A stretch of DNA of 64,000 nt from Methylobacterium brachythecii (GTDB lineage: Bacteria > Pseudomonadota > Alphaproteobacteria > Rhizobiales > Beijerinckiaceae), in the NCBI RefSeq assembly GCF_014196345.1, contig NZ_JACIDN010000003.1, positions 372,001 through 436,000 of the forward strand, given 5' to 3'. Position numbers and translations under genes: made by a program. This document shows positions 10,243-18,650 of the stretch, in pieces. Below the pieces are notes generated by a model. That model did not search any database. It was not told the DNA's origin and worked only from the letters and a program-made list of their open reading frames with translations. Within the stretch, counting starts at the first letter, position 1; every line of letters begins with the position of its first letter.

Positions 10243-11613
10243 TCAGCCGGGCACCGTCCGATAGGAGGCGCGGTAGCGCAGCCCGAAGATGGCGAGCATG
10301 AACATGCAGCAGATCGAGGAGCTCGGCGTGAACAGCACGGATTCGAACGAGCCGCCGGTCAGCGCCAGCAGCCAGAGCCGAACGAAGTAGAGGGTCATCG
10401 GGTCGATCCGCCCCGCGGGCGCGATCCGCTGCAGGTCACGCAGCGGTGCCACCACGAAGGCGGCCAACACCATCAGCAGGCCGGGCACGCCGATCAGCAG
10501 GCAGGCGTCGAGATAGGTGTTGTGGGCCTGGGAGGTCTTCGTGACCCAGTTGAACGGATCGGAGGTACCGAACTTCGTCCGCTCGGTCCCCCAGAACGCG
10601 CCGAAGCCCCAGCCGAACAACGGCCGCTCGAGGATGTGGCTGGCCGCGAATTCCCAGATCTCCGTTCGCCCGGTGAAAGAGGTGTCGGGCAGGATGCCGG
10701 CAAGGCCGTCACGGATCGAAGGAAGGAACACCGAGCCGAGGGAGAACAGCGAGACCGCCGTCGTCGGGCCGATCAGGATGGCCGCCCTTAGCCAACGGTT
10801 CCGAACGAAGCTGCACAGGCTCGGCGCCAGCACGATGAAAGGCAGAAGCGCGGTGACCGATTTGGAATTCGTCGCCGCCAGGAACACCGCCGCCAGCAAC
10901 ACGATGGTGATGCCCCAGACCCGGCTCAGCGCGGAGGCCACGAACAGGCCCGTGAGGATCATCAGCGCCATGGCGCCGCCGGCCTCGTTCTTGTGCGCGA
11001 AGATCCCGCGCCAGAGGCCCTCGTGCTCAGGCTCGTTCAGGAGATCGAAATCCGCCGAATGGATCGCGAGTTGGGGCAAGAACACGACCGCGAGATAGGA
11101 TGCGACGATGATGATCATCGCGGTCACGGCAAGCGTCAGGGCGAACTGGCGAACCGTGCGCATCACCACCGGGATGCCGGCAGCGATCATGGTGACGATC
11201 ACGAAAAGCAGGATCCGGCGGATCGAGAGCAGCGGATCGACCGAGGTGAGCAGCGTCAGCCCCATCCAGCCGGACAACGTCATCAGCGGCCAGGTCAGCA
11301 GCGGCCGCAGCTTCTCGATGCCGAGCTGACGCAGGGCCGCCGCCATGGCGAAGCCGAGCACCAGGAAGATGACCTGCGTCTGCCAACTGCCGGCAGTGGA
11401 TGTCTCCAGGATGCTCTTGTCGCTGAGATCCGCCAGCGGCGCGTGGTTCCAGAAAGCGAGGATGCAGGCTCCGCCGAGCGCCATGCGCAGCGCATCCGGC
11501 ATGTCGCCACGTGCCTTGACGAAGGACGGGCGGTCGGCGGGCGCTCGCCCCTTCGCAGGCACTTCAATCGCCGACGCCACGCTGCGGCCTCTTCGAGCGA
11601 CCAGCCGGCGCAT
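10243..11613 (-). CDS. O-antigen ligase / ExoQ-like polysaccharide polymerase
   Basis: About 456 residues from ATG 11613; ATG 11502 (MPDALRMAL) is an alternative, and the open frame extends to 11808 without a convincing start. The protein is polytopic with about 10-12 TM segments. The central periplasmic loop contains FTGRTEIWEFAASHILERPLFGWG, matching the Wzy/WaaL/ExoQ pattern (RxxxW and a conserved GWG). Such proteins polymerise or ligate lipid-linked glycan units at the periplasmic face. It lies 101 bp upstream of the acyltransferase on the same strand. The glycan is unknown. Confidence 0.85.
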   Translation of the reverse strand: MRRLVARRGRSVASAIEVPAKGRAPADRPSFVKARGDMPDALRMALGGACILAFWNHAPLADLSDKSILETSTAGSWQTQVIFLVLGFAMAAALRQLGIEKLRPLLTWPLMTLSGWMGLTLLTSVDPLLSIRRILLFVIVTMIAAGIPVVMRTVRQFALTLAVTAMIIIVASYLAVVFLPQLAIHSADFDLLNEPEHEGLWRGIFAHKNEAGGAMALMILTGLFVASALSRVWGITIVLLAAVFLAATNSKSVTALLPFIVLAPSLCSFVRNRWLRAAILIGPTTAVSLFSLGSVFLPSIRDGLAGILPDTSFTGRTEIWEFAASHILERPLFGWGFGAFWGTERTKFGTSDPFNWVTKTSQAHNTYLDACLLIGVPGLLMVLAAFVVAPLRDLQRIAPAGRIDPMTLYFVRLWLLALTGGSFESVLFTPSSSICCMFMLAIFGLRYRASYRTVPG

Positions 11614-11735
11614 CGGCGCGCGGCGGTCCGGAAACGAGGCAAGACTAGCGCAGAACGCGCTCTGGTTGGGTGCGGCGAAGACTTTGTGCCCAGCTAACCG
11701 TTCGTAAGGTTGATGCGGCGCCCCGCGAGGACTGC

Positions 11736-12167
11736 TCAGGGCAAGCGCTGCGACTTCGCCGTCAAGATTTCCTCGCCCGCTGCGAGATGAGCCACACGAG
11801 CCTGCCACAGGCAGAGCAGCGGCGTCACACCGAGCTCGAAAGCGAGAGCGCCGAGCATCACGAGGGATGGCACGCCGGTGAGAAAGAGACCGAGCAGCCG
11901 TGACAGGCCGCCGAGCACCACGACCAGAGTGAGGAAGCGAAACAGCCCCGTCTTGTGTTCGATCCCCGGAACGCAGGTCAGGAATAGAATGCCGATCCCG
12001 GTGAGCAGGCCCGACAGGTAGCGGAAGTGGCTGTCGGCGGAGACGTTGACGATCCTCTGGGTGCCGATGCCGTCAATTCCAAACAGCACGCCATAGAGGC
12101 CGGCGACGATCGGCAGCAGCGCGGCCACCGCGACGACCCGCTGCAATAAACGGCGCTCTCGCTGCAT
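11736..12167 (-). CDS. DUF4345-like four-TM membrane protein
   Basis: 143 residues with four predicted TM helices (about 10-29, 49-67, 77-96 and 99-120) and conserved-looking GLYGVLFGI and RYLSGLLTGIGI segments, which fit the DUF4345 family of small inner-membrane proteins. No catalytic residues are known for this family. It ends about 120 bp from the ExoQ-like gene and may share its transcript. Confidence 0.7.
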   Translation of the reverse strand: MQRERRLLQRVVAVAALLPIVAGLYGVLFGIDGIGTQRIVNVSADSHFRYLSGLLTGIGILFLTCVPGIEHKTGLFRFLTLVVVLGGLSRLLGLFLTGVPSLVMLGALAFELGVTPLLCLWQARVAHLAAGEEILTAKSQRLP

Positions 12168-12176
12168 GGTGGACGC

Positions 12177-12422
12177 TCACGATGCCTTCAGGCGCTTGAC
12201 GCATCTGCTGTAGAATTGCGGCCAGGTCGGCCCCTTGGCGGTCTTGTCGGCGGCCGAGAGGCCCCGCCATTCAGTACCACACCGCTTCTGCCGCTCTCGC
12301 GCCGGCGACAATGCGGGCTCCTTCTCGCGGACGGCGACCGTCGACTTTGTTGCCTCGCGGGCCAGCGCCGGAACCCCGACGGAGAGCCCCGCGGCGAGCA
12401 AGGCGACGACACGGAGCGACAT
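12177..12422 (-). CDS. PsiF-like small periplasmic protein
   Basis: 81 residues from ATG 12422, preceded by GAGG 9 bases upstream; ATG 12440 is an alternative. The signal peptide is MSLRVVALLAAGLSVGVPALA. The C-terminal motif with KRCGTEW...YSRCVKRLKA (two Cys, Arg/Lys-rich) resembles the PsiF repeat of phosphate-starvation-inducible proteins, usually found as RxKxC and FMxxCL-type repeats. Here only one degenerate repeat is present. It lies 9 bp before the DUF4345 gene. Function unknown. Confidence 0.6.
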   Translation of the reverse strand: MSLRVVALLAAGLSVGVPALAREATKSTVAVREKEPALSPARERQKRCGTEWRGLSAADKTAKGPTWPQFYSRCVKRLKAS

Positions 12423-12657
12423 TCCGGCAACCTCGTGCATGAAAACATCCCGCCGCCTCGTGCGAGGATCGGCAGACACAGCCGCAACCTCATGGAAAGG
12501 GCAAGATCGAAAACGACTTACCCGCAGCCGAGTTGCACCGCACGCGCCGATCCCCATCGTGACAGCCGAGCCTGTTCACGCCGGAGCGAATGCAGTCTAC
12601 TCCCCGCGATCGGGAAGCCGGCCGAAGTGAGTGGCACGGCGGATCGCGGAGACGACC

Positions 12658-13293
12658 ATGGCGCAGACGACGGCCGGTGCGATCGACGTTCACACGTGGA
12701 GCACGCCGAACGGCTGGAAGATCCCGATCATGCTGGAGGAATGCGGGCTGCCCTACAGGGTCGTGCCCGTGAACATCGGCAAGGGCGAGCAGATGGCCCC
12801 CGACTTCCTGGCGATCTCGCCCAACAACAAGATCCCGGCCATCGTCGATCCCGACGGGCCGGGCGGCGCGCCGATCTCGGTCTTCGAGTCCGGCGCCATC
12901 CTGCAATATCTCGGGCGCAAGACCGGATGCCTTTACCCGTCCGACGAGCGTGCCCGCGTCGCGGTGGACGAGTGGCTGTTCTGGCAGGTCGGCGGCTTCG
13001 GGCCGATGCTGGGCCAGGCGCACCATTTCCGGATCTACGCAAAGGAGAAGATCCCCTACGCGGTGGAGCGCTACACCGAGGAGACCAAACGCCTCTACGG
13101 CGTGCTCGACCGCCGGCTGCAGGGCCGCGACTACCTGGCCGACGACTATTCCATCGCCGACGTCGCCACGCTGACCTGGGCGAAGTTCCACGACAAGCAG
13201 GGCGTCGACGTGGCGACTTACGCGAATGTCGCCCGCTGGCTGGAGACGGTTCTGGCCCGGCCGGCGGTCCAGAGAGGTCTGGCGGCCGTCTGA
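12658..13293 (+). CDS. Glutathione S-transferase (Nu/YfcG-like)
   Basis: 211 residues from ATG 12658 (GGAGA upstream); an in-frame GTG at 12631 is less likely. The thioredoxin-like N-domain carries TPNGWKIPIMLEECGLPY, where Thr and Asn replace the usual Tyr/Ser, as in the YfcG/YghU disulfide-bond oxidoreductase GSTs, and NNKIPAIVD with the cis-Pro. The Glu-Ser glutathione pair is in FESGAI. The alpha-helical C-domain follows with DYLADDYSIADVATLTW. Likely a cytoplasmic glutathione-dependent reductase. It stands alone, divergent from the PsiF-like gene. Confidence 0.9.
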   Translation: MAQTTAGAIDVHTWSTPNGWKIPIMLEECGLPYRVVPVNIGKGEQMAPDFLAISPNNKIPAIVDPDGPGGAPISVFESGAILQYLGRKTGCLYPSDERARVAVDEWLFWQVGGFGPMLGQAHHFRIYAKEKIPYAVERYTEETKRLYGVLDRRLQGRDYLADDYSIADVATLTWAKFHDKQGVDVATYANVARWLETVLARPAVQRGLAAV

Positions 13294-13407
13294 CGACCTT
13301 GTCCACGCAGTTATCCCCATCCGCGCCGACCGCTAAACTGCGATCGGCCTCACGGACATGCCGTTAACGCTCCGCCGATAGCCTGCACGTCAGCAGGAGG
13401 TAGAGCC

Positions 13408-13767
13408 ATGAGGACGGTCGCCGTCACTTTGTCGGTCGTGATGCTCGCGGGCAGTGCCGTGGACGCGCAAGCCCGTGGATTGCGGCTGCGCGGCTCCAAC
13501 TTTTCGGCGGCGGCATCGAGCGCAAAGACTCGCGGCATTCCCACCGTGGCAGCCGTCGGCGCGATCGGATCAGTCGATCCGGCACTCGCAGGCGCCAAGC
13601 CGCGCGGCGTGATGACGGCTCAGGCCGGGGACGCCGACGAGAACGCGCCGATCCCCCCGATGCCGCCGGCTCCGGAGGCCGTCCCGGCGGCCGAGAAGGC
13701 CGCCAAGCCTTGGTGCCCGAGCGGCAAGACCGCGGGCGTGGGCAAGGGCTTCTGCCTGATCAACTGA
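13408..13767 (+). CDS. Small secreted protein, function unknown
   Basis: 119 residues with a perfect AGGAGG site seven bases before ATG 13408 and a signal peptide (MRTVAVTLSVVMLAGSAVDA). The mature part is Ala/Pro-rich with a short C-terminal motif KPWCPSGKTAGVGKGFCLIN that holds two Cys ten residues apart, probably a disulfide-bonded tail. No family recognised. The last 8 bp overlap the end of the convergent RBBP9-like gene. Confidence 0.7.
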   Translation: MRTVAVTLSVVMLAGSAVDAQARGLRLRGSNFSAAASSAKTRGIPTVAAVGAIGSVDPALAGAKPRGVMTAQAGDADENAPIPPMPPAPEAVPAAEKAAKPWCPSGKTAGVGKGFCLIN

Positions 13768-14314
13768 TCGTCTGCATGAACCCGGCGAGGCGCATCAGGC
13801 CCTCGGGCCAGGGGCCGTGCCCGCTGGCGACGTTGATGTGCCCGGTTTCGCCCGCATCCACGACCTCCGCGCCCCAGGCGGCCGCGAACTCTTCCGCGCG
13901 AGCATAGCTGCAATACGGGTCGGTGCGGCTCGCCACCACCAGGGCGGGGAATGACAGGCGATCGCGCGGTACCGGCGCGAAGGCGCAGACGCTTGCCGGC
14001 AGGTTCTGACAAGTCTCGATGTCGGGAAAGGCGACCAGCATGGCGCCGCGCACGACGCCTGCAGGGAAGCCCGGAGCCGCCTCCACCGCCGCGACCACGC
14101 CGAGGCTGTGGGCAATGAGCACGACGGGGCGGGTCGCCTCTTCGACCGCCGCGACGATCCGCGAGCGCCAGGCTTCCGGATCGGGCTGATGCCAATCCGC
14201 CTGCTCGACAACCCGCCCGGTCCGCAGCCGCCCGGCCCAGCGCGCCTGCCAATGCTCCTCCTCCGAGCCAGCATAGCCCGGCAGGATCAGGATATCGCAA
14301 TCGCCCGTCTTCAT
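13760..14314 (-). CDS. RBBP9/YdeN-family serine hydrolase
   Basis: 184 residues, the normal length for this small alpha/beta hydrolase family. Conserved start ILPGYAGSEEEHWQARW, nucleophile Ser70 in IAHSLG, Asp in VVASRTDPYCS and His in SGHGPWPEG complete the triad. Family members are cytoplasmic serine hydrolases of mostly unknown substrate. It is convergent with the preceding secreted-protein gene, with an 8-bp overlap at 13760-13767, and sits 32 bp downstream of the UV endonuclease on the same strand. Confidence 0.88.
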   Translation of the reverse strand: MKTGDCDILILPGYAGSEEEHWQARWAGRLRTGRVVEQADWHQPDPEAWRSRIVAAVEEATRPVVLIAHSLGVVAAVEAAPGFPAGVVRGAMLVAFPDIETCQNLPASVCAFAPVPRDRLSFPALVVASRTDPYCSYARAEEFAAAWGAEVVDAGETGHINVASGHGPWPEGLMRLAGFMQTIS

Positions 14315-14346
14315 GTGGCCTCCCTAACGTCGAGGCCGCGGCGCAA

Positions 14347-15414
14347 TCAAGCAGCCGCGCCGACGGGCGAGGCGGAGATCCATGCCGCCAGAGCGGTCGA
14401 GGCAAGGTTTTTGCCCTTGGCCTCGATCTCGAAATCGCTCCAGGCGAGGTGACGTGCCACCAGCGCGTTGATCCCTTCGTTCCACATCAGGTGGGAATGC
14501 GCGGCGAGGTCGCGCCGCGAATGGCCGGCCTCGGCCAGCGCCGCGAAGTCCGGCCTCACGGCCGGATCATGTCCGTCGAGCAGGTCCTCGCGGGAGACGC
14601 TAATATGGCTCAGCGGACGGACCCCGCGCCAGGACTCGCGGATGCGCGCAATGCGGCGATCATCCGGCTCGATATATTCGCCGCCGCTCTCGACCCAGTG
14701 ATGATGCAGGTCGAGCACCACGGCGACGTCGTCGGCGAGCCGTAGCACGGCATCGAGCCCGTGGCAGGTCTCGTCGTTCTCGGCCGTGAGGAGGTTGCGC
14801 GCGGTCTGCGAAATCAGCTGCAGGCCGGCGCGAAAACCGTCGATGCCGGGCTCTCGGCCGCCGATATGGATGTTGATGTGGGCGCCGTGCGGATGCCAAC
14901 CGTCGCCATAGCCCAGCATCGCCATAGCCTCAGCATGGTATTCGAGTTCGGCAATGCCGTTCTCCTGCGCCGACGGGTTGCGCGAGGCGATGATGCAGAA
15001 CTGGCCGGGATGCATGCTGAGGCGGATGCCGGCGGCCCGCGCCCGCTCGCCGATCCGCGCAAGGCCGGTCTCGATCAGCCGGCGCAAGCCCGGCTCAGCA
15101 TAGAGATCCATTGCGATCGGATGCGTGAATCCGGGAAGCAGGGAGCTGGCTATGCGTAGCAGCCGCTCCATCGGCGGACGCTGCGCGACCCAATCGATCT
15201 GGCGCCCCAGAGCCCCAAGATTGTGCCGGGCGATCGCTTCGAGCTTCGCCCGCCGGGCGGCCGGCGTCAGCCCCCCGAGAAAGGTCATGGTCGTAGTGGT
15301 CAGGTTCATCGCCTGGGCGGCTTCGCGCTCGGCCTTCCGCGTGGGATAGCCGCCGGGCGGGGCGTCGGGGATGAAGGTGCAGCAGAAGCCGAGGCGGGAA
15401 GGCGAACGCATCAT
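14347..15414 (-). CDS. uvsE: UV-damage endonuclease (UvdE/UVDE family)
   Basis: 355 residues. UvsE nicks DNA 5' of UV photoproducts and other lesions and starts an alternative excision-repair pathway. Features: N-terminal RLGFCC, a TIM-barrel metal site including LSMHPGQFC, HAEAMAMLGY, INIHIGGRE and VVLDLHHHWVESGGEY, and C-terminal DFAALAEAGHSRRDLAAHSHLMW. Many His/Asp/Glu residues are positioned as in this AP-endonuclease-2-like fold. Either Met at 15414 or 15411 could start. UvsE occurs patchily in bacteria; a sunlit leaf or surface habitat would fit. Confidence 0.88.
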   Translation of the reverse strand: MMRSPSRLGFCCTFIPDAPPGGYPTRKAEREAAQAMNLTTTTMTFLGGLTPAARRAKLEAIARHNLGALGRQIDWVAQRPPMERLLRIASSLLPGFTHPIAMDLYAEPGLRRLIETGLARIGERARAAGIRLSMHPGQFCIIASRNPSAQENGIAELEYHAEAMAMLGYGDGWHPHGAHINIHIGGREPGIDGFRAGLQLISQTARNLLTAENDETCHGLDAVLRLADDVAVVLDLHHHWVESGGEYIEPDDRRIARIRESWRGVRPLSHISVSREDLLDGHDPAVRPDFAALAEAGHSRRDLAAHSHLMWNEGINALVARHLAWSDFEIEAKGKNLASTALAAWISASPVGAAA

Positions 15415-15439
15415 GGCCCGACAACGCGGAGCGCGGGGC

Positions 15440-16177
15440 TCAGGTCCGCAGCGTCAGCCGATAGCTGTACATGTCGCCACGAAACAGGCCCTCGACATAC
15501 TCGATCATCACCCGGGTATCGGTGAAGCTGTGCCGCTTGATCAGCAGGCAGGGGCTCGGCTCGTCGAAATCGAAGATCCGGCACTCCTCGGCCGTGGGCA
15601 ACGTGGCCTCGATGGTCTGGTCGCAGCTCACGAGCCTGGCGCCCGTTTGTTCGGCCAGGAACGCGTAGACCGACCCGGTGAGGTCGCCCTCGGCGAGTTC
15701 CGGCACGGCCTTCAGATTGTACCACGCGACCTCGCGCGACATCGCGACTTCGTCGCCATACCGGATGCGGGTGAGCTTCAGGAGTGGCGCCGTCGAGGGC
15801 AGGCCGAAGATCGACGAGATCGAGCGATCCTCGACCAGAGCCCGCTCGACAATGCGCGAGGACGGCACCTTGCCGAGTTCGCGCATTTCCTCCGTGAAGC
15901 CCTTCAGGCGATCCATGCCCGGATGGACCTGATGGGGCCGCGCACGAACCAGGAACCCCTTTCGCCCCTGCGAGGCAAGCAGGTTGCGCTGGCGGAGGGC
16001 AGCATAGGCACGCTGGATGGTCACGCGACTGACGCCGAGATTCTCGGCGAGTTGTCGCTCCGCCGGCAAAACCGAACCCATCGGTAGCGCACCGGACAGG
16101 ATGAGCGCATGGATCTGCTCATCGATCTGCTGGTAGAGCGGCATGGCGGTGTCGTTCCGCAAACGCAGGAGCGACAT
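15440..16177 (-). CDS. GntR-family regulator with UTRA ligand domain (HutC subfamily)
   Basis: About 245 residues from ATG 16177. The frame stays open to a TTG at 16270, which would leave only 24 bp to the next gene, so the shorter form is preferred; ATG 16144 is also possible. N-terminal winged helix: LYQQIDEQIHALILSG, SVLPAERQLAENLGVSRVTI, YAALRQRNLL. The C-terminal UTRA domain binds a small effector. It is divergent from a ribokinase-family gene, so it probably regulates that gene and itself through sites in 16178-16294. The effector is unknown; sugar phosphates or nucleoside derivatives are common. Confidence 0.88.
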   Translation of the reverse strand: MSLLRLRNDTAMPLYQQIDEQIHALILSGALPMGSVLPAERQLAENLGVSRVTIQRAYAALRQRNLLASQGRKGFLVRARPHQVHPGMDRLKGFTEEMRELGKVPSSRIVERALVEDRSISSIFGLPSTAPLLKLTRIRYGDEVAMSREVAWYNLKAVPELAEGDLTGSVYAFLAEQTGARLVSCDQTIEATLPTAEECRIFDFDEPSPCLLIKRHSFTDTRVMIEYVEGLFRGDMYSYRLTLRT

Positions 16178-16294
16178 CAGCGACGGGCGGTCGAGGGGAC
16201 GCAGCGAGACGACAGTGGAATCGTCGGTCGAGACTTGCCGGAACGGACCGGCTGATTTTCTATTCGCCAACTGCTGCTACCGGGACATCGTCAG

Positions 16295-17194
16295 GTGCGG
16301 ATCTTCGTCATAGGCAGCTTCGTGGTCGCCTGCTCCGTCAAGGTAGCACGCCTTCCGCGCGCCGGTGAGTCCCTCAATGCTGACGCATTCGTCGCAGAGC
16401 CGGGGGGGAAGGGGTTCAACCTCGCGCTCGCCGCGCATCGGCTCGGGGCGACGATCGACGGTGTCTTCCGGATCGGTAACGATCCATTCGCCGCCGTCGC
16501 CGTGTCCGCCTTCGAGGGAGCCGGACTTGCGACGGACATGCTGCTCACACGCACCGGCTCGACAGGCGCCGGCATCGGCTTTGTGGACCAGGCGGGGGAG
16601 AACTGCCTCGCCGTCAGTCTCGGCGCGAACCGGCAGCTCGCAGCCGAAGATGTCGAGCCGGCGAGGGTCGGAGACTGCGACCTCGTGATGGCGACGTTTG
16701 AGTCTCCGGACGCTCCGATCGCGGCCGCCTTCGCCGCTGCCCGCGCGCGCGGTGTCCGCACCCTGCTCAACCCGTCGCCGAGCCGGCCGATCGCCCCCCG
16801 GGTCCTCGCCGACACCTCGATCCTCATCGTCAACCGCGTCGAAGCCGTCGATCTCGGCATCGACATCGCCGACGAGAGCACGGTGCATCGATTGATGCGG
16901 GCGGGTCCGGAGATCGTCGTGGTCACGCTCGGGGAGGACGGCGCGCTGGCGTTCAGCCGTTCCGAACCGCCCCGCCGGCAGGCAGCCGTCCCAGTGACGG
17001 CGGTCGACACGATCGGAGCCGGAGACGCCTTCTCGGCCGGCTTCGCCGTCAGTCTGCTGCAGGGACGGCCGATCACGGAATCCCTGGCGCGGGCCGCAGC
17101 CTGTGGTGCGGTAACCGCCGCCCGTTTCGGCGCCTTCGATGCCTTCCCGACGGCGGCCGACCTCGAATGCTTCTTCAAGGCTTCGGAGGTGTGA
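16295..17194 (+). CDS. Ribokinase/PfkB-family carbohydrate kinase
   Basis: 299 residues with a GTG start at 16295. PfkB signature 1 (GGKGFNLALAAHRLG, about 38-52) and signature 2 (DTIGAGDAFSAGF, catalytic base Asp244) are both present, with the ATP-site block VVTLGEDGA. These kinases phosphorylate sugars or nucleosides in the cytoplasm. The conserved GGKGxN favours ribokinase-like substrates, but no sugar transporter or isomerase is adjacent, so the substrate is open. Divergent from the GntR regulator, convergent with the small membrane-protein gene at 17201. Confidence 0.9.
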   Translation: MRIFVIGSFVVACSVKVARLPRAGESLNADAFVAEPGGKGFNLALAAHRLGATIDGVFRIGNDPFAAVAVSAFEGAGLATDMLLTRTGSTGAGIGFVDQAGENCLAVSLGANRQLAAEDVEPARVGDCDLVMATFESPDAPIAAAFAAARARGVRTLLNPSPSRPIAPRVLADTSILIVNRVEAVDLGIDIADESTVHRLMRAGPEIVVVTLGEDGALAFSRSEPPRRQAAVPVTAVDTIGAGDAFSAGFAVSLLQGRPITESLARAAACGAVTAARFGAFDAFPTAADLECFFKASEV

Positions 17195-17200
17195 GCCGGG

Positions 17201-17419
17201 TCATTCGAGCACGGAATGCAACTCGTCCGGGCCGGGCACCGAGACCTCGATGGCTTCCGTGGCCGTCCCAACGACCAGGATCGCGAAGAACAGGACCACG
17301 ACGACCAGCGTCAGCACCACGCCGACGCGCTCTGGATCGAACCGACGCGTGTTGATCACGGCGCAGCCGGCCGTGAAGACGAGCGCTTCGGCCAGCGGGA
17401 GAGCGTACGGCAACGCCAT
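17201..17419 (-). CDS. Small two-TM membrane protein, function unknown
   Basis: 72 residues from ATG 17419, preceded by GAGAGGGG about 10 bases upstream; the open frame runs to 17575 but the earlier part looks non-coding. One TM (about 5-20) and a second strongly hydrophobic one (about 32-52, VGVVLTLVVVVLFFAILVVG) flank a short polar loop NTRRFDPER. No known family. The 208-bp region between this gene and pxpC holds a relatively AT-rich stretch (about 17540-17620) that probably contains its promoter. Confidence 0.55.
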   Translation of the reverse strand: MALPYALPLAEALVFTAGCAVINTRRFDPERVGVVLTLVVVVLFFAILVVGTATEAIEVSVPGPDELHSVLE

Positions 17420-17627
17420 CTCCGAAAAACCCCTCTCGATCCGCTCGCCGGCCGGCGCGTGACGCCTTCGGTCCTGCGATCTCAGCCATCCCGCGTTCGG
17501 CACGCCCATCCAAGGTGCGGAAGGAGCGAGGCCGCCCGATTCGAAGTTGGATCTTTGGACTGTTTTTGGACTCAATCCGCGTGTTCACAAAGCACGGAAT
17601 TGTTTCTGGGGGACGGATCGAGCGCCT

Positions 17628-18650
17628 TCAGTCCTCGCCACCCAAAGCATCGACCGCATCGCCCGCGAGATTAGCGACGCGGAGGCGGTCGGCCGCGTCG
17701 AGGATCGGTGCGAGGAGGGTCGGCAATGCGGCGATCTCGGCAGCGCGCTGGCGGGCGAGGCGAACCGCTTCCTCGAGCGAAACGCTCACGAACCTGACGG
17801 CATCGCCCGGCCGTCTCTGTGCCAGATGCCGAAGGTCGGCTGAGGCGACCGTGGCGATCTTCGGATACCCGCCGGTGGTCTGGCGGTCGGCGAGCAGGAC
17901 GATCGGCCGGCCACTGCCCGGCACCTGGATGGAGCCGGCCACGGTCCCGTCCGAGACGATGTCGAAGCCGGTTTCGCCATGCTCGATCCGTGGACCGTCG
18001 AGTTGGTAGCCCATGCGGTCGGCCTGGTTGGAAACGGTGAAGCCCGAGTCCAGCAGAGTCTCGATGCCGCGTGTGGTGAAGCGATCTTGCTGAGGCCCGA
18101 GGACGACACGGATCGGCTGATCGCGATCGATCGCCACGGGTTCGACTGCGCGGTCGGCCTCGCCACCAATTGATGACGGCGCCAGGCCGAGCCGGTCGCC
18201 CTCGCGCAAAGGGCGCCCGTCGAGGCCACCGAGAATCGCCCGCCGGTGCAACGAGACGCTGCCCATTGCCGGCGCCAAGGTCACGACGCCCGCCAGCGCG
18301 AGCGTGGCAAAGACGCCTGCGCGTGGACGCTCGATGCGCAGCTCAGCGCCCTCACGCAGCACGAAGGAGCGGTGATGGGCGATCGGATCGCCATCCAGGG
18401 TCACCGGGCACGGGGCGCCGGCGAGGGCGAGACGCAGCGGTCCGCCCTCGACCCGGAAGCGGCCGCCGCCCAGGCCGAACTCGATGGCCGGAGCGTCGAT
18501 CGGATTCCCGACGAGAGCGTTGGCGGCGGCATGGGCGAGGCGATCGATCGGACCGGAGCCGGACAAACCGAAGCGCAGGTAGCCGGGGCGTCCTCCGTCC
18601 TGCACGGTCGTCGAAGTCCCGCAGGCGAGGACGACGAGGGTGACGCTCAT
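17628..18650 (-). CDS. pxpC: 5-oxoprolinase subunit C (biotin-dependent carboxyltransferase family)
   Basis: 340 residues from ATG 18650. PxpA, PxpB and PxpC together hydrolyse 5-oxoproline (pyroglutamate) to glutamate with ATP. Family features: STTVQDGGRPGYLRFGLSGSGPID near the N-terminus, AIEFGLGGGRFR, and QDRFT and GYPKIATVASADL in the C-terminal half. The start overlaps the pxpB stop by 4 bp (ATGA). The open frame continues upstream to 19100 but that part is antisense to the pxpB reading. No pxpA (LamB/YcsF) gene lies next to it. Confidence 0.9.
   Translation of the reverse strand: MSVTLVVLACGTSTTVQDGGRPGYLRFGLSGSGPIDRLAHAAANALVGNPIDAPAIEFGLGGGRFRVEGGPLRLALAGAPCPVTLDGDPIAHHRSFVLREGAELRIERPRAGVFATLALAGVVTLAPAMGSVSLHRRAILGGLDGRPLREGDRLGLAPSSIGGEADRAVEPVAIDRDQPIRVVLGPQQDRFTTRGIETLLDSGFTVSNQADRMGYQLDGPRIEHGETGFDIVSDGTVAGSIQVPGSGRPIVLLADRQTTGGYPKIATVASADLRHLAQRRPGDAVRFVSVSLEEAVRLARQRAAEIAALPTLLAPILDAADRLRVANLAGDAVDALGGED

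Noticed and set aside
12216..13367. 383-codon plus-strand frame overlapping the GST gene
   Set aside because: It is another frame of a well-supported GST; the product is Arg/Gly/Pro-rich without motifs.
16178..16270. Long start (TTG 16270) of the GntR regulator
   Set aside because: It would leave only 24 bp to the ribokinase gene and adds sequence not found before the winged helix; ATG 16177 fits better.
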